Below, one piece after another: positions 7,881-16,397 of a DNA stretch of 42,279 nucleotides (the first letter of the stretch is position 1; every line of letters begins with the position of its first letter). Location: the NCBI GenBank assembly GCA_025451785.1, contig JANWJV010000044.1, positions 1 through 42,279 on the forward strand. Direction: 5' to 3'. Origin of the DNA: Bacteroidia bacterium. Lineage in GTDB: Bacteria > Bacteroidota > Bacteroidia > JANWJV01. The notes below the pieces were generated by a model. The model searched no databases and was not told the DNA's origin. It saw only the letters and a list, made by a program, of their open reading frames with translations. The translations under genes were made by a program, and so were the position numbers.

Positions 7881-9833
7881 ATGTTAAAAAGGTACGCACT
7901 CCTTGTTCTTCTTTTTGCAGCGTTTTTACGTGCCGACGCGCAATTCACCATTACCAAAGATGTAAACAAAGACGCTCCTAAGTCTTCCAAAAAAGATAAG
8001 AAGAACGCCGCTAAACCTGATAGTGCTTCGGTGCAGGCCCCGGCACCGGACGACACCATAGCGGCAAAACAATTTGTATTCAAACCCATTGTGGGCCTGG
8101 GCACAGGCATGTTCTCCTTTTACGGCGACCTTTATACACGCCACCTTCAGCCTCCCTCTGTTGCACGAATCGGTTACGACCTGAGCGTTGGCCAAAAGCT
8201 GACCCCTTACCTGAGCCTTAACCTTTATGCCCTCTTCGGTAAGTTAGGAGCCAACGAACAACAACTCGACATCCCGCGTAACCTCAACTTCGAATCGCAG
8301 ATAAGAGTTGGCGGTTTTAACCTGATGTACAACTTTGATAATTTCTTCGGGCCTAAGTCAAAAGCTAGACCATGGATCTCCGCGGGTTTCGAATCCTTTG
8401 AGTTCCTTTCGAAAACCGACCTTAGGGACAAAAGCGGATTCACCTACCACTACTGGTCCGACGGATCCATACGTGATGTTGCCGAATCAGATCCTTTCGC
8501 TTTCAACGCCATCGAACTGCAGCGCGATTATAAGTATGAGTCAGATATTCGCGAAATGAACCTCGACAGCTTTGGCAAATACCCTGAGCGTTCCTGGGCC
8601 ATCCCCCTCGGCGCAGGATTCCAGCTAAAACTTTCCGACAGGGTTGACTTCCGCATAGGATCAACACTTCACCTCACTTTTACCGATTATGTTGACGGTG
8701 TTACCGAAAAAAGTTATGGCACGCGACAGGGCAACAGCAAGAATGACGCTTTCCTGATGACCTCCTTCTCTTTCCATTACGACCTGCTGGGCAAGAAGCG
8801 CGGAGATACCCTTGACCCGCATCGTTTTGATGACGTAGATTATTTTGCACTCGACCTGATGGACCTCGACAAGGATAAGGTGCGTGATGCCGAGGACTCC
8901 TGCCAGGGTACACCTCCCGGTGTTACTGTTGATGCCAGGGGCTGCCCGCTCGACGATGACAAGGACGGCGTTCCCAATTACCAGGACAAAGAACTGCTAA
9001 GTCCCGGCGGTTCTATTGTGGATATGTTCGGCGTACAGATCACCGATTCCATGTTCCTTCAGCAGTGGCTTTTCTATAACGACTCCACCGGCATGTTCGC
9101 GAAAGTGGAATACCGCATGTATGGTACCAAGTACAGCGGTCCTGTTACTGAAAGAAAAGAGTACTCTATCCTGCTGGGTGCTTTCGAGGGTACCATATCG
9201 CCCGATGTAATGACAAAGCTGCTAAGTATTCCCGATGTTAATTTCAGCGAAGAGAATAACACTACTTATTATACAGCAGGAAAGTATACCGATTACAGGG
9301 ATGCCGACCGCAGGAAAAAGCAGCTCATCGCTTCAGGAATACCTGACGCGAAGATCGTTTACAGGAAAGACGGCAAGCTGGTAGAGGCCAAGGACATCTT
9401 TACCAATACTGGCGGAGGAGGCGGAAGTACCGGTGGTGGTGGCAACACCGGTGGAGGCGGTAATACCGGCGGTGGTGGTACAACAGGTGGTGGAAATACT
9501 ACCGGTGGCGGCGGTAATGTGGTTGATGAAGGCGCCGGAGACCCCAACCAGGTGATCTTCCGCGTTCAGTTGGGTGCTTTCAGCCGCCGGATGGAAAAGA
9601 GCACCTTCGCCAATATCCCCGATCTTATTGAAGTGAAAACGACCGATGGTATTTACAAATACATGACACGCTCTTATACTACCATGCAGGCCGCCGCCGA
9701 GCGACGTGTAGACCTTACTGTGGAGGGATATAAGGACTGCTTCATTGCCGCTTACAAGAACGGCAAGCGCATCAGCCTCACCGAGGCCGGCGCTAACGTA
9801 ACCGATAAGAAACCAGAGAAACTGGACAAATAA
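7881..9833 (+). CDS. Outer-membrane beta-barrel with TSP type-3 repeats and two SPOR-like domains
   Basis: A 650-aa exported protein. The signal peptide MLKRYALLVLLFAAFLRADAQ is followed by a charged spacer, then a barrel (about residues 65-315) paralogous to the one at 5107. A TSP3 block follows (DLDKDKVRDAEDSC...DDDKDGVPNYQDKE, about 327-372). A SPOR-like module lies at about 426-507 (YSILLGAF...YYTAGKYTDYRDADRRKKQL). A Gly-rich linker of GGGGNT-type repeats (about 510-547) leads to a second SPOR-like module (FRVQLGAFS...KYMTRSYTTMQAAAERR, about 557-637). SPOR domains classically bind denuded peptidoglycan glycans, so the tail may tether the barrel to the cell wall; that is inference. No OmpA-family C-terminal domain is present. 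Confidence 0.85.
   Translation: MLKRYALLVLLFAAFLRADAQFTITKDVNKDAPKSSKKDKKNAAKPDSASVQAPAPDDTIAAKQFVFKPIVGLGTGMFSFYGDLYTRHLQPPSVARIGYDLSVGQKLTPYLSLNLYALFGKLGANEQQLDIPRNLNFESQIRVGGFNLMYNFDNFFGPKSKARPWISAGFESFEFLSKTDLRDKSGFTYHYWSDGSIRDVAESDPFAFNAIELQRDYKYESDIREMNLDSFGKYPERSWAIPLGAGFQLKLSDRVDFRIGSTLHLTFTDYVDGVTEKSYGTRQGNSKNDAFLMTSFSFHYDLLGKKRGDTLDPHRFDDVDYFALDLMDLDKDKVRDAEDSCQGTPPGVTVDARGCPLDDDKDGVPNYQDKELLSPGGSIVDMFGVQITDSMFLQQWLFYNDSTGMFAKVEYRMYGTKYSGPVTERKEYSILLGAFEGTISPDVMTKLLSIPDVNFSEENNTTYYTAGKYTDYRDADRRKKQLIASGIPDAKIVYRKDGKLVEAKDIFTNTGGGGGSTGGGGNTGGGGNTGGGGTTGGGNTTGGGGNVVDEGAGDPNQVIFRVQLGAFSRRMEKSTFANIPDLIEVKTTDGIYKYMTRSYTTMQAAAERRVDLTVEGYKDCFIAAYKNGKRISLTEAGANVTDKKPEKLDK
9409..9522 (+). 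repeat. Gly-rich coding repeat (GGGGNT-type hexapeptides)
   Basis: Short imperfect tandem units of 'ggtggaggcggtaatacc' type encode the flexible linker between the two SPOR-like modules. Such sequence is slippage-prone. Confidence 0.75.
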
Positions 9834-9840
9834 GACCGCA

Positions 9841-9872
9841 TTTGCCCGGCATCCTTTTTGGCACTATCTTTG
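9841..9872 (+). promoter_or_regulatory. Bacteroidota promoter TTTG-N20-TATCTTTG
   Basis: TTTG at 9841-9844 and TATCTTTG at 9865-9872 are separated by 20 nt, the expected geometry for the Bacteroidota primary sigma factor. The predicted start of transcription lies upstream of ATG 9909 and downstream of the ORF-track start at 9858, which is therefore rejected. Confidence 0.7.
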
Positions 9873-9908
9873 CCTCATTCCAATAGCACTCACACAAAAC
9901 AAATACAC

Positions 9909-10304
9909 ATGAAAGATCTCGTAAAACTCACTCTCGCCTTCGTTTGCTGTCTCTCTATGAGCATTGCAAACGCCCAGGAAGCTGCCACCACTGTAAGCCC
10001 TAACCCTCCCCTTCCCGCTACACAAGGCGATAAGGTAGCGAAGCAGGGCGATACCAAGCAGGCACCTGCCAAAAAGAAAACTTCGAGCCGCTCAAAAACA
10101 AAGACCGCCGAAACAGTACCGGCACCTGACAAGACCGTTACCGACAAAGCGCCCGCACCCGCCAATACAGGAGCCGGTGACTCAGAAACCAAAAAGGAAA
10201 GCAGCGGCGGCGCTCCTGCACCCAAGACGAGGATGGCCATCAGCGAACAAGGCGTTCCTGCTGAAAAACCAAAAACCACCGCACCTACTACCTCACCCAA
10301 ATAA
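9909..10304 (+). CDS. Small exported Lys/Ala/Pro/Thr-rich low-complexity protein
   Basis: A 131-aa protein with a clear signal peptide (MKDLVKLTLAFVCCLSMSIANAQ). The mature region is almost entirely low complexity: alternating Lys, Ala, Pro, Thr and Ser with KKKTSSRSKTKTAE and APAPAN stretches, no predicted fold and no Cys. It resembles disordered cell-envelope or histone-tail-like linkers, but I recognise no family. The start is ATG 9909, because a well-formed promoter lies over the longer ORF-track start. It has its own promoter and ends 10 nt before a bidirectional terminator, so it is probably a single-gene transcript. Confidence 0.7.
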   Translation: MKDLVKLTLAFVCCLSMSIANAQEAATTVSPNPPLPATQGDKVAKQGDTKQAPAKKKTSSRSKTKTAETVPAPDKTVTDKAPAPANTGAGDSETKKESSGGAPAPKTRMAISEQGVPAEKPKTTAPTTSPK

Positions 10305-10314
10305 TTAGGGTTTT

Positions 10315-10361
10315 AATACAATAAAAAAAGGAAGCGATGAGCTTCCTTTTTTTATTGTATT
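10315..10361. terminator. Bidirectional intrinsic terminator with a 21-bp perfect stem
   Basis: AATACAATAAAAAAAGGAAGC (10315-10335) pairs perfectly with 10341-10361 around a GATGA loop. The A-run and T-run inside the stem give a U-tract on either strand, and it lies between two convergent genes. It should terminate both. Confidence 0.92.
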
Positions 10362-10370
10362 CTGATAGGT

Positions 10371-13300
10371 TTATTTACTGAACCTCAGTGTCTCTGTCAT
10401 TTCCCCCGCCCTTATCCGTACATAATAGATCCCCGACGCAAGCTCAGGAAGGCCGAGCTTCGTTCGCGTGGACCCAACCTGCATCTCCTGCTCCGCCATC
10501 ACTTGCTGGCCAAGACTGGTGTAAACACCCACACTTACCTTTGTAAAGCTGCTGAAGTTAAAGTCAATGTAAACACCTGACCTCGTTTGAATGAGCTTTG
10601 TTCCCGAAAGTTCAGCAGCCACTTCACGTATTCCAACACTATTGATCGAATCGAGGACCACTATGTTCTGAACTGTGGAATCGCTGCAGGTCTTGTTCGA
10701 TACTTTGAGCTTCAGGGGATAAATACCCGCTGAAGTATAGGTATGGGTCACAGGGTTAAATGAATTGTCCACGGCGCTTCCATCATTAAAGTCCCAGGCA
10801 TAAAAGGAAGCTCCTGCTGAATTGTTCCAGAGGAAAATAGTCGCTCCTGTTTTAAGATAAACAGTATCGTTGCTGGCGCCAAACTGAGCCTGCAGAAGCG
10901 CAGGTTGTGTAACGATCATGCTGTCGGTAAGCACGCAGCCATTGTTATCAGTAATGGTCAGGTAATAGGTGCCTGGCAATAAACCGGAAATACTTTGTGC
11001 TGTGGAGCCATTAGACCAGGAATAGGTATACGGGGATGCGCCGCCCGAAGGATTCGCGCCCGCCATGCCATCACTGTTACCATTGCAATTAACGTTAGCA
11101 TACACCGAATTGGAAGCGAGGGCCTGGGGCTCCTGTATCACCACCGTATCGGTAATGATGCCGCAAAGACTATTGGGGTCTGTCACACGAATAAAATAAG
11201 TGCCGGCTTTAAGCCCCTTCAAGGTATCAGAAGTAAAGGCGTTCATCACCTTGCTGATGGAGTTTGTGTTAATGTCGAGCCATTCGTAATCCCAGGGTCC
11301 TGTGCCGCTGCCCTTGGCTACCGCATAGCCGTCGGACGCGCCGCTACAGCTTGTACCGAACGCATTCTTGTAAAAGGGCGCACCTACATGAAGCAGGAAG
11401 CGGGGCGCCTTGGTAGTATCTTTAATAGAGAAGGAATATGATTGATTGATGCGAAGGTTGGTCTTTATCCCGGTGAGAAGGTCTTCAAGTATAAGGCAGC
11501 AGCCCATGGGGAGGTTCATAAGGCTGTCGCGAGAAATGGTATAGGTGCCAGTCACTCCCACTTTGGCCCTAACAGGAATAGAAGTGGTGGAACTGATAAG
11601 GGGCTGTGTATTGATCGAAAGGTCCATTCCACTGGTGAAGGTACAGAGGTGGGGAACAGAAGTAGTAGTGCTGAATATCTTATGCGCATCCTCGTTCTGG
11701 TCAAAACCGGTAGTGCCCACCTGGTCGAAACGAATGAATGTTTCATCACTCTGGTTGTTGCCCTTCATTTTGAGCTTCAGGTAATAGAACGCATAATTGG
11801 TGGAGGTCTTCATGTAAGCCTGGTCCACAGGGGTCTTCACGTTCTCGGTACATGAAAGCGCGGGTGCTGCAGCATTGGCCTGCACCCAAAAGGCCTGGCT
11901 CGAAGGAACATTCTTCGTCCCCCCATTAGTGCCGATACCTGCAACATAGCTGGCATACTGCTGAAGTGAAGGGTTCCAAACATAAATTGCATTGTTAAGC
12001 CTTGTCTTGGTCCAGCCAGCCGCATCCCAGTCGATAGAGGAAGGATAAGGGTTGCCGATCATATTCCATCCATCATGGGCCGCGCCAGCGCTGGAGGTAC
12101 GGGTAAGCGTGAACACCTGGTTGAATTTGGCGGGCGGACCTGTAACATCGATCGTGAGCGGCACCGGCCCTATGTAACAATAATAGCCTTTATTAGCGAT
12201 GATGGGATTGGTGATGTTCGTTGCGGCCACGTAACCCAGGTCCTTTATACCCGCTACAGTCTCATCGTACGTATACACCGATTTAAACGCCATAGTAGGA
12301 TATTGTGAGCCCGGGAAGCCTGACATAATGAAGTCATCCTTCCAGTCGTTCAATGTCCTGCCGCTTACAGGACAGCTAAGCATCCTCCAACTGGTGGGGC
12401 CAGGCGCCAGGTAGCGCTGCATAATGATATTGCCGGTAATATTTCCCGCGGTGATCGCCGCGATCCTCGCTGTGCCTAGCGCATCAGAAATAAGGGTGAA
12501 GTTAAATCCTGTAGTAGTAAAAGTTCCGGAGCTAAGCGTAAGCGATCCGCGCAGGTTGGCATCGATGGCAATGCTCGCGCCCGTGGCATTGTTAAGTGTA
12601 AGGTTCCTGAAAGTAGTGATCGAACTGCCGTTAATGCTCTGCGCAATTGTTCCGTTCAGCGTCACCGTTCCGTTTTGCGCGGTAAAGGTTCCGTTATTGG
12701 TGAAGTTCCTTCCCACATTAACAGCATAAGAGGAAGCGCTTACATCAAGCGCGGTGCTGATGGTGAGGTCGCGCGAAACAGTAATGGGTCCGCCAAGTGT
12801 TTTGGTACCGGAACCTGCCGCGATAAGATTGAAAAAAGTTTCTCCGGCAGCCTTTGTCACCAACTGCGCGGCTCCATTGAGCGTTACAGTACCGCTGCGG
12901 GGATTAAAGGTGCCCGTATTGGTCCAGCTCCCTCCTACCCTTAAGGCGAAGTTCAATGCGGAAACGTCAAGGGTACTGCTGATGGTAAGATTATTTGTAA
13001 CTGTAACGGGGCACGACATCTGCTTTGTGAGCAGGCCCGATGCAACAAGGTTGTAAAATGTTTCTCCTCCAGCGCGTAAAATTATCTGGTTTGCCGCGGT
13101 TCCATTGAATGTTACTGTACCATTCTGCGGAACAAAGGTTCCGGTGTTGGTCCAGTTCCTGCGCAGACTAACCGCATAGTTGGAAGCACTCACATTAAAT
13201 GTGCTGCTTATCGTAATATCGTTAAGGGCAGTTACCGGCCCGCCAAGTATCTTGGATGCTGAGCCCGCAAGTACCAGGTTAAAGAATGTTTCACCCGCCG

Positions 13301-14723
13301 CACGCGTGATCAACTGGTTGGTGCTCCCGTTGAAGGTCACAGTGCCGGCATTACAGGTAAAGGTTCCGGTATCGGTCCAGTTCCCTCCTACTGTCATGTT
13401 AAAATTGCTTGCCGTGGTGGTAAGGCCGCTGGTGATCAGCATATCGCCGTTCACAAGGGTGTTTGCTAACAGCGATTTTAATCCTGTTCCGCCTGCCGTA
13501 AGGTGATGATACGCTCCGTCGTTAGGGATCCGCACGTTTTGGTTACCCGCAAAACTATAGTTCACGAGGTTTCCCGCCGCTGAAGCATTGAATGTTGTTA
13601 CAGTAAAATTGGCACTGGTTATCGAGAGGTTGAGGATACCTATGGCGCCTTGCGAAAATATTCCATTGCCTCCGAAACTTGAAGTGAGAGTAAGGTTTGC
13701 GTTATTGGTACGTGTACCGGTGCAGGTCATGGTGGCAATAGTGATCGGCGAAGCCCCGCTGATCGTTTTTGCCGCTCCTGAGAGTGCATACGTTCCGTTG
13801 TTGGCGGTAAACACCCCATCATTATGGAGATTGCCGGTGATATCATAGTTCTCAGAAGCAACGCTGTTCCAGGTTCCTGTTGCATTTACGATAAGGTTAT
13901 TAAGGTCTTTATTGCCCGCCGCGCTTGTCACCCGCATGGTGCCTGAAATAGATGTTGTTCCATTGCAGGTGAAATTATTCCCGCCAAAATCAAAAGTGCC
14001 GCTAACGATCGTAAGGTTATTACTTACCGTGCAGCTACTTCCAAGCGACGCTACGATGCCTGAAGGTTTTGTTATTACAAGATTGTAGTAGTTATTGCTC
14101 ATCACCGTTTGAGCGGTGGCGCCATTATAGTTCACTGTGTTCCCATTAGCAGTGGTCACTACGTTGTTAAGAGCTACGATGGCACACCCCAGGTTAAGTG
14201 TGGCATTGGCGGCATTGGTAAGGGTGCTGTTGCCATCAAGGGTAGTTCTAACAGTAATATTTCCGGTATTTGTAACCGTTCTGCGGATATCAAGCCACGA
14301 AAGCGACCCTGTGCCACTTATCACCAGGTTGTTATTTGTTTGCATGCGTACCCGAAGCGCATTGTTGCTTGTAACCGCGTTCAGCACGAGGTTTCCGCGA
14401 AGGTTAAGACGACCCGCTGTGCCCGCAAGATCACCGGAGGGGTTTATAATGCAGCCACCGGCATATACATGCAGTCTGCGGTTTTGGGTCCAAAGCACAG
14501 TGCCATTTACTGTAAGAGAAAGACAATAGCCAGTATTATTCACCGTAACGGTGTGGCCTGCTTGAATGGTAATATTGTCGGTTGTGGCAGGCACCCCGGC
14601 CGGCGACCAGGTAGCGGCGGTGGTCCAGTTACCTGAACCAGTGCTCACCCTATTAACGGCAAAAAGGCCGGTAGTCCAGCCAAAACAAATGAACAGCAAT
14701 AAAAGAGGTAATTTTTGCCTCAT
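10371..14723 (-). CDS. Giant T9SS-secreted surface protein with autotransporter-like repeats, SprB repeats, PKD and sorting domain
   Basis: A 1450-aa secreted protein. The signal peptide (MRQKLPLLLLFICFGWTTGLFA) is followed by a G8-like opening (GNWTTAATWSPAGVP). A long beta-helical region follows, including four ~75-residue repeats at about residues 425-725 (each contains 'FTNNGTF...NGTVTLNG' and 'AAGETFFNL'). Next is a 'GWNMIGNPYPSSIDW' module common in Bacteroidota surface proteins. Two SprB-type repeats lie at about 1112-1274, then a PKD-like domain (FYAWDFNDGS, about 1276-1357). The last ~75 residues form a type A T9SS sorting domain (VYTSLGQQVMAEQ...LASGIYYVRI). It would be exported by Sec, then by T9SS, to the cell surface. 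An adhesin or matrix role is likely, but the ligand is unknown. Confidence 0.88.
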   Translation of the reverse strand: MRQKLPLLLLFICFGWTTGLFAVNRVSTGSGNWTTAATWSPAGVPATTDNITIQAGHTVTVNNTGYCLSLTVNGTVLWTQNRRLHVYAGGCIINPSGDLAGTAGRLNLRGNLVLNAVTSNNALRVRMQTNNNLVISGTGSLSWLDIRRTVTNTGNITVRTTLDGNSTLTNAANATLNLGCAIVALNNVVTTANGNTVNYNGATAQTVMSNNYYNLVITKPSGIVASLGSSCTVSNNLTIVSGTFDFGGNNFTCNGTTSISGTMRVTSAAGNKDLNNLIVNATGTWNSVASENYDITGNLHNDGVFTANNGTYALSGAAKTISGASPITIATMTCTGTRTNNANLTLTSSFGGNGIFSQGAIGILNLSITSANFTVTTFNASAAGNLVNYSFAGNQNVRIPNDGAYHHLTAGGTGLKSLLANTLVNGDMLITSGLTTTASNFNMTVGGNWTDTGTFTCNAGTVTFNGSTNQLITRAAGETFFNLVLAGSASKILGGPVTALNDITISSTFNVSASNYAVSLRRNWTNTGTFVPQNGTVTFNGTAANQIILRAGGETFYNLVASGLLTKQMSCPVTVTNNLTISSTLDVSALNFALRVGGSWTNTGTFNPRSGTVTLNGAAQLVTKAAGETFFNLIAAGSGTKTLGGPITVSRDLTISTALDVSASSYAVNVGRNFTNNGTFTAQNGTVTLNGTIAQSINGSSITTFRNLTLNNATGASIAIDANLRGSLTLSSGTFTTTGFNFTLISDALGTARIAAITAGNITGNIIMQRYLAPGPTSWRMLSCPVSGRTLNDWKDDFIMSGFPGSQYPTMAFKSVYTYDETVAGIKDLGYVAATNITNPIIANKGYYCYIGPVPLTIDVTGPPAKFNQVFTLTRTSSAGAAHDGWNMIGNPYPSSIDWDAAGWTKTRLNNAIYVWNPSLQQYASYVAGIGTNGGTKNVPSSQAFWVQANAAAPALSCTENVKTPVDQAYMKTSTNYAFYYLKLKMKGNNQSDETFIRFDQVGTTGFDQNEDAHKIFSTTTSVPHLCTFTSGMDLSINTQPLISSTTSIPVRAKVGVTGTYTISRDSLMNLPMGCCLILEDLLTGIKTNLRINQSYSFSIKDTTKAPRFLLHVGAPFYKNAFGTSCSGASDGYAVAKGSGTGPWDYEWLDINTNSISKVMNAFTSDTLKGLKAGTYFIRVTDPNSLCGIITDTVVIQEPQALASNSVYANVNCNGNSDGMAGANPSGGASPYTYSWSNGSTAQSISGLLPGTYYLTITDNNGCVLTDSMIVTQPALLQAQFGASNDTVYLKTGATIFLWNNSAGASFYAWDFNDGSAVDNSFNPVTHTYTSAGIYPLKLKVSNKTCSDSTVQNIVVLDSINSVGIREVAAELSGTKLIQTRSGVYIDFNFSSFTKVSVGVYTSLGQQVMAEQEMQVGSTRTKLGLPELASGIYYVRIRAGEMTETLRFSK
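12545..13447 (-). repeat. Four ~225-bp in-frame repeats within the giant surface protein gene
   Basis: Four units of about 75 codons, beginning near DMLITSG, DITISST, NLTISST and DLTISTA, encode the repeating beta-helix rungs. Shared DNA words such as 'ccgttgaaggtcacagt' / 'ccattgaatgttactgt' recur at about 225-nt spacing with much synonymous drift, which suggests an old duplication. Confidence 0.75.
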
Positions 14724-14823
14724 GTAAGAAATTACGCCAATTTCTACGGAAAAGTAGGAAAAAAGTTCCTTACAGAGGGCCTATTCGGCCAGATAGCCGC
14801 ATACGGCTCCTTAACCTGAACTT

Positions 14824-15282
14824 TTACACGACGAGGCGGTAGGTGTTTGAGAGGCCGATTAGCTCTTCGAGGTTGGATTTGATAAGGGGTTTGCTGAGTG
14901 TGGCAGCTACCCCAGGGGTAAGTCTTAGCCTTACAAATTCATTGGGATCAGCGGAACTGGTCAGGATAACGATCCTGCATTCATTTTTGATCCTGTCAGA
15001 CAATTTCGAGAACTCCTCCAGGAAATCATGGCCATCAATTTCGGGCATATTAAGATCAAGGAACAGGTAGGATGGTATCTCGCTGTCAGGGAATATGTAG
15101 TTGTTTATTGCAGTTAGTTTTTCGAGCGCTTTTACCGGACTGGTATACACTTCTATCTCCTTTGCAAAGCGGTAAGTCGAGATGATACGTTGGTTGATGA
15201 AGTTGTCTACTCTGCTATCGTCCACTAACATTACTCTTTCGAAGGTGTAGTGAATATCCTGGATGCTTGCGGGAGAGTTCAT
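14824..15282 (-). CDS. Single-domain response regulator (CheY-like receiver)
   Basis: A 152-aa cytoplasmic protein consisting only of a receiver domain. Key residues are all present: acidic pair D21-D22 in VMLVDDS, phosphoacceptor D76 in LFLDLNMPEIDG, T108 in ILTSS, and K131 in LSKPL. There is no output domain, so it probably acts through protein-protein contacts or in a phosphorelay. No histidine kinase is in the window. It begins 41 nt after the stop of the exported barrel-like gene and may be co-transcribed with it. The 100 nt between it and the downstream 1450-aa gene hold two small hairpins (AGCCG-CATA-CGGCT and GGCC-N5-GGCC). Confidence 0.88.
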   Translation of the reverse strand: MNSPASIQDIHYTFERVMLVDDSRVDNFINQRIISTYRFAKEIEVYTSPVKALEKLTAINNYIFPDSEIPSYLFLDLNMPEIDGHDFLEEFSKLSDRIKNECRIVILTSSADPNEFVRLRLTPGVAATLSKPLIKSNLEELIGLSNTYRLVV

Positions 15283-15323
15283 TTCGTTGTTGTTTTTGGA
15301 AAGTTAGATTGTTCAGGTTGTTT

Positions 15324-15959
15324 TTAGTGTCCGATATAAGAAGCAGTTCTTTTCAAGGTCCAGGCGATGCCGCACTTGAGGTAAACAGTGGCAGCCGAGT
15401 TCTCCCTGATCATGTTCTTACTGGCTTCGGGAGCTTCGATGGTGTGGTACATACCCGCGCCTATTGCGGTGGTAGCGTAGAGATGCGGTGTTAGTTTGAT
15501 GTGGAGACCGAATCCGCCATATAATTCCACCAGGTTAAGTTTCATCTCGGTATAATTGAATTCTCCTTCGCGGCAAGCATAGTTCTCGAGCCTTACATAC
15601 CTGTTACTTAGGAACGCGCTGGTGTGATGAGCCGCAGAGCCGAAAACAAAAAGTTCGGCCCTTGATGTGGTAGCTGACTCGAAACCATGTTCGAAGCAAG
15701 CCCAGAAGCCGGCAACGTTCAGGTTCCTTTTCTGTATATTAATGCCCATCATCAGAACATTGGTATTCTTGTAAAGGCCAATACCAGGCTTGATATCGGA
15801 ACCAAGACCGCTGTTTGAATTAGTATAGTTAAGGTTAAGGCCGATGTTCAGTTTGCCGCCGTCGCCTGCATACATAGGAAGGCTGGTGAGCGCGGTAAAT
15901 ACCAGGCAGGGCTTGATCATGATGCTAATAATGATCCTGGAGAGTTTTGAGTGTTTCAT
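15324..15959 (-). CDS. Small exported outer-membrane barrel-like protein, unknown function
   Basis: A 211-aa protein whose signal peptide ends around LTSLPMYA-GDGG. The mature part is rich in alternating beta strands (KLNIGLNLNY, LMMGINIQKRNLN, YGGFGLHIKLT, ATTAIGAGMYH), consistent with a small outer-membrane barrel. I recognise no named family. The ORF track starts at 15986. I prefer ATG 15959 because it opens directly on a normal signal peptide and is preceded by an A-rich tract typical of Bacteroidota initiation sites, but 15986 remains possible. It is followed by the response regulator 41 nt later. A -7 box lies at 16013-16020. Confidence 0.65.
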   Translation of the reverse strand: MKHSKLSRIIISIMIKPCLVFTALTSLPMYAGDGGKLNIGLNLNYTNSNSGLGSDIKPGIGLYKNTNVLMMGINIQKRNLNVAGFWACFEHGFESATTSRAELFVFGSAAHHTSAFLSNRYVRLENYACREGEFNYTEMKLNLVELYGGFGLHIKLTPHLYATTAIGAGMYHTIEAPEASKNMIRENSAATVYLKCGIAWTLKRTASYIGH

Positions 15960-16012
15960 CTTTTTTTTTGTTTTGTTGGTTTGCATTTTTTAGTTGTTCA
16001 AACTTGATGATG

Positions 16013-16020
16013 CAAAACTA
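16013..16020 (-). promoter_or_regulatory. -7 box TAGTTTTG for the barrel-like gene
   Basis: The minus strand reads TAGTTTTG (an exact TAnnTTTG match) 53 nt upstream of ATG 15959 and 26 nt upstream of the alternative start at 15986. The only TTG upstream is about 25 nt away, longer than ideal. The stretch from 16021 to 16297 otherwise holds no gene that I can support. Confidence 0.4.
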
Positions 16021-16297
16021 CCCCCGCCGCATGCCCATTAAAACCCAACCTTAACCGATATGTCACACATGTAAGATTATCTTGAAAGATGATGGCTATT
16101 TCTAATAAAAATGCAGATATTATTCAAATTCTGAACAAAAAAGGCCATTTAAGAGAAAATTAAAAACTATGTGATTTGATGTAAGAAATGAGCTTAGAAG
16201 CGCCGGAAAAGCACCGGAAAGCTCAGCATTTGCCGAAAGTTTTCGTCAGGAAGGAGGAAAAAGAGATAAAGCGAAGTCAAAAAAAGCGTTGAAAGCT

Positions 16298-16395
16298 CTT
16301 AAGGCTGCCACAAAAAAGAAGCTCGCCTACGCTTCTTAACAGAAGCTCCTTGCTTCGCCGTAGCGGCTACGCGAAGGCAAGTCGGCGAGCGAAGG
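16298..16395. repeat. Palindromic repeat, copy 1 (with a 34-nt extra hairpin arm)
   Basis: Bases 16298-16347 match 16706-16755 at 49 of 50 positions, and 16382-16395 (TCGGCGAGCGAAGG) matches 16756-16769. Between them copy 1 carries a 34-nt insertion (16348-16381) that is itself an imperfect hairpin (CTTGCTTCGCCGTAGC / GGCTACGCGAAGGCAAG). An outer stem GCTCGCC:GGCGAGC encloses an inner GCTTCT-TAAC-AGAAGC hairpin. The folded single strand could therefore form a three-way, cloverleaf-like junction. The copy ends 2 nt before the stop codon of the GIY-YIG gene. Confidence 0.85.
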
Positions 16396-16397
16396 AA

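Noticed and set aside
9858-9908. Upstream start of the small exported protein
   Set aside because: A TTTG-N20-TATCTTTG promoter overlaps this segment and ATG 9909 opens directly on the signal peptide.
12545-13447. Regularly spaced similar segments considered as a CRISPR array
   Set aside because: The units are ~225 bp, in frame, diverged and protein-coding; there are no short identical repeats with unique spacers.
14109-14636. Plus-strand ORFs (175 aa, 148 aa, 137 aa and others) across 10995-14636
   Set aside because: All are antisense shadows of the 1450-aa T9SS protein, with no motif, signal peptide or promoter.
16081-16168. Short plus-strand frame MMAISNKNADIIQILNKKGHLREN
   Set aside because: 24 residues, no homology that I recognise, no promoter or conserved context visible.
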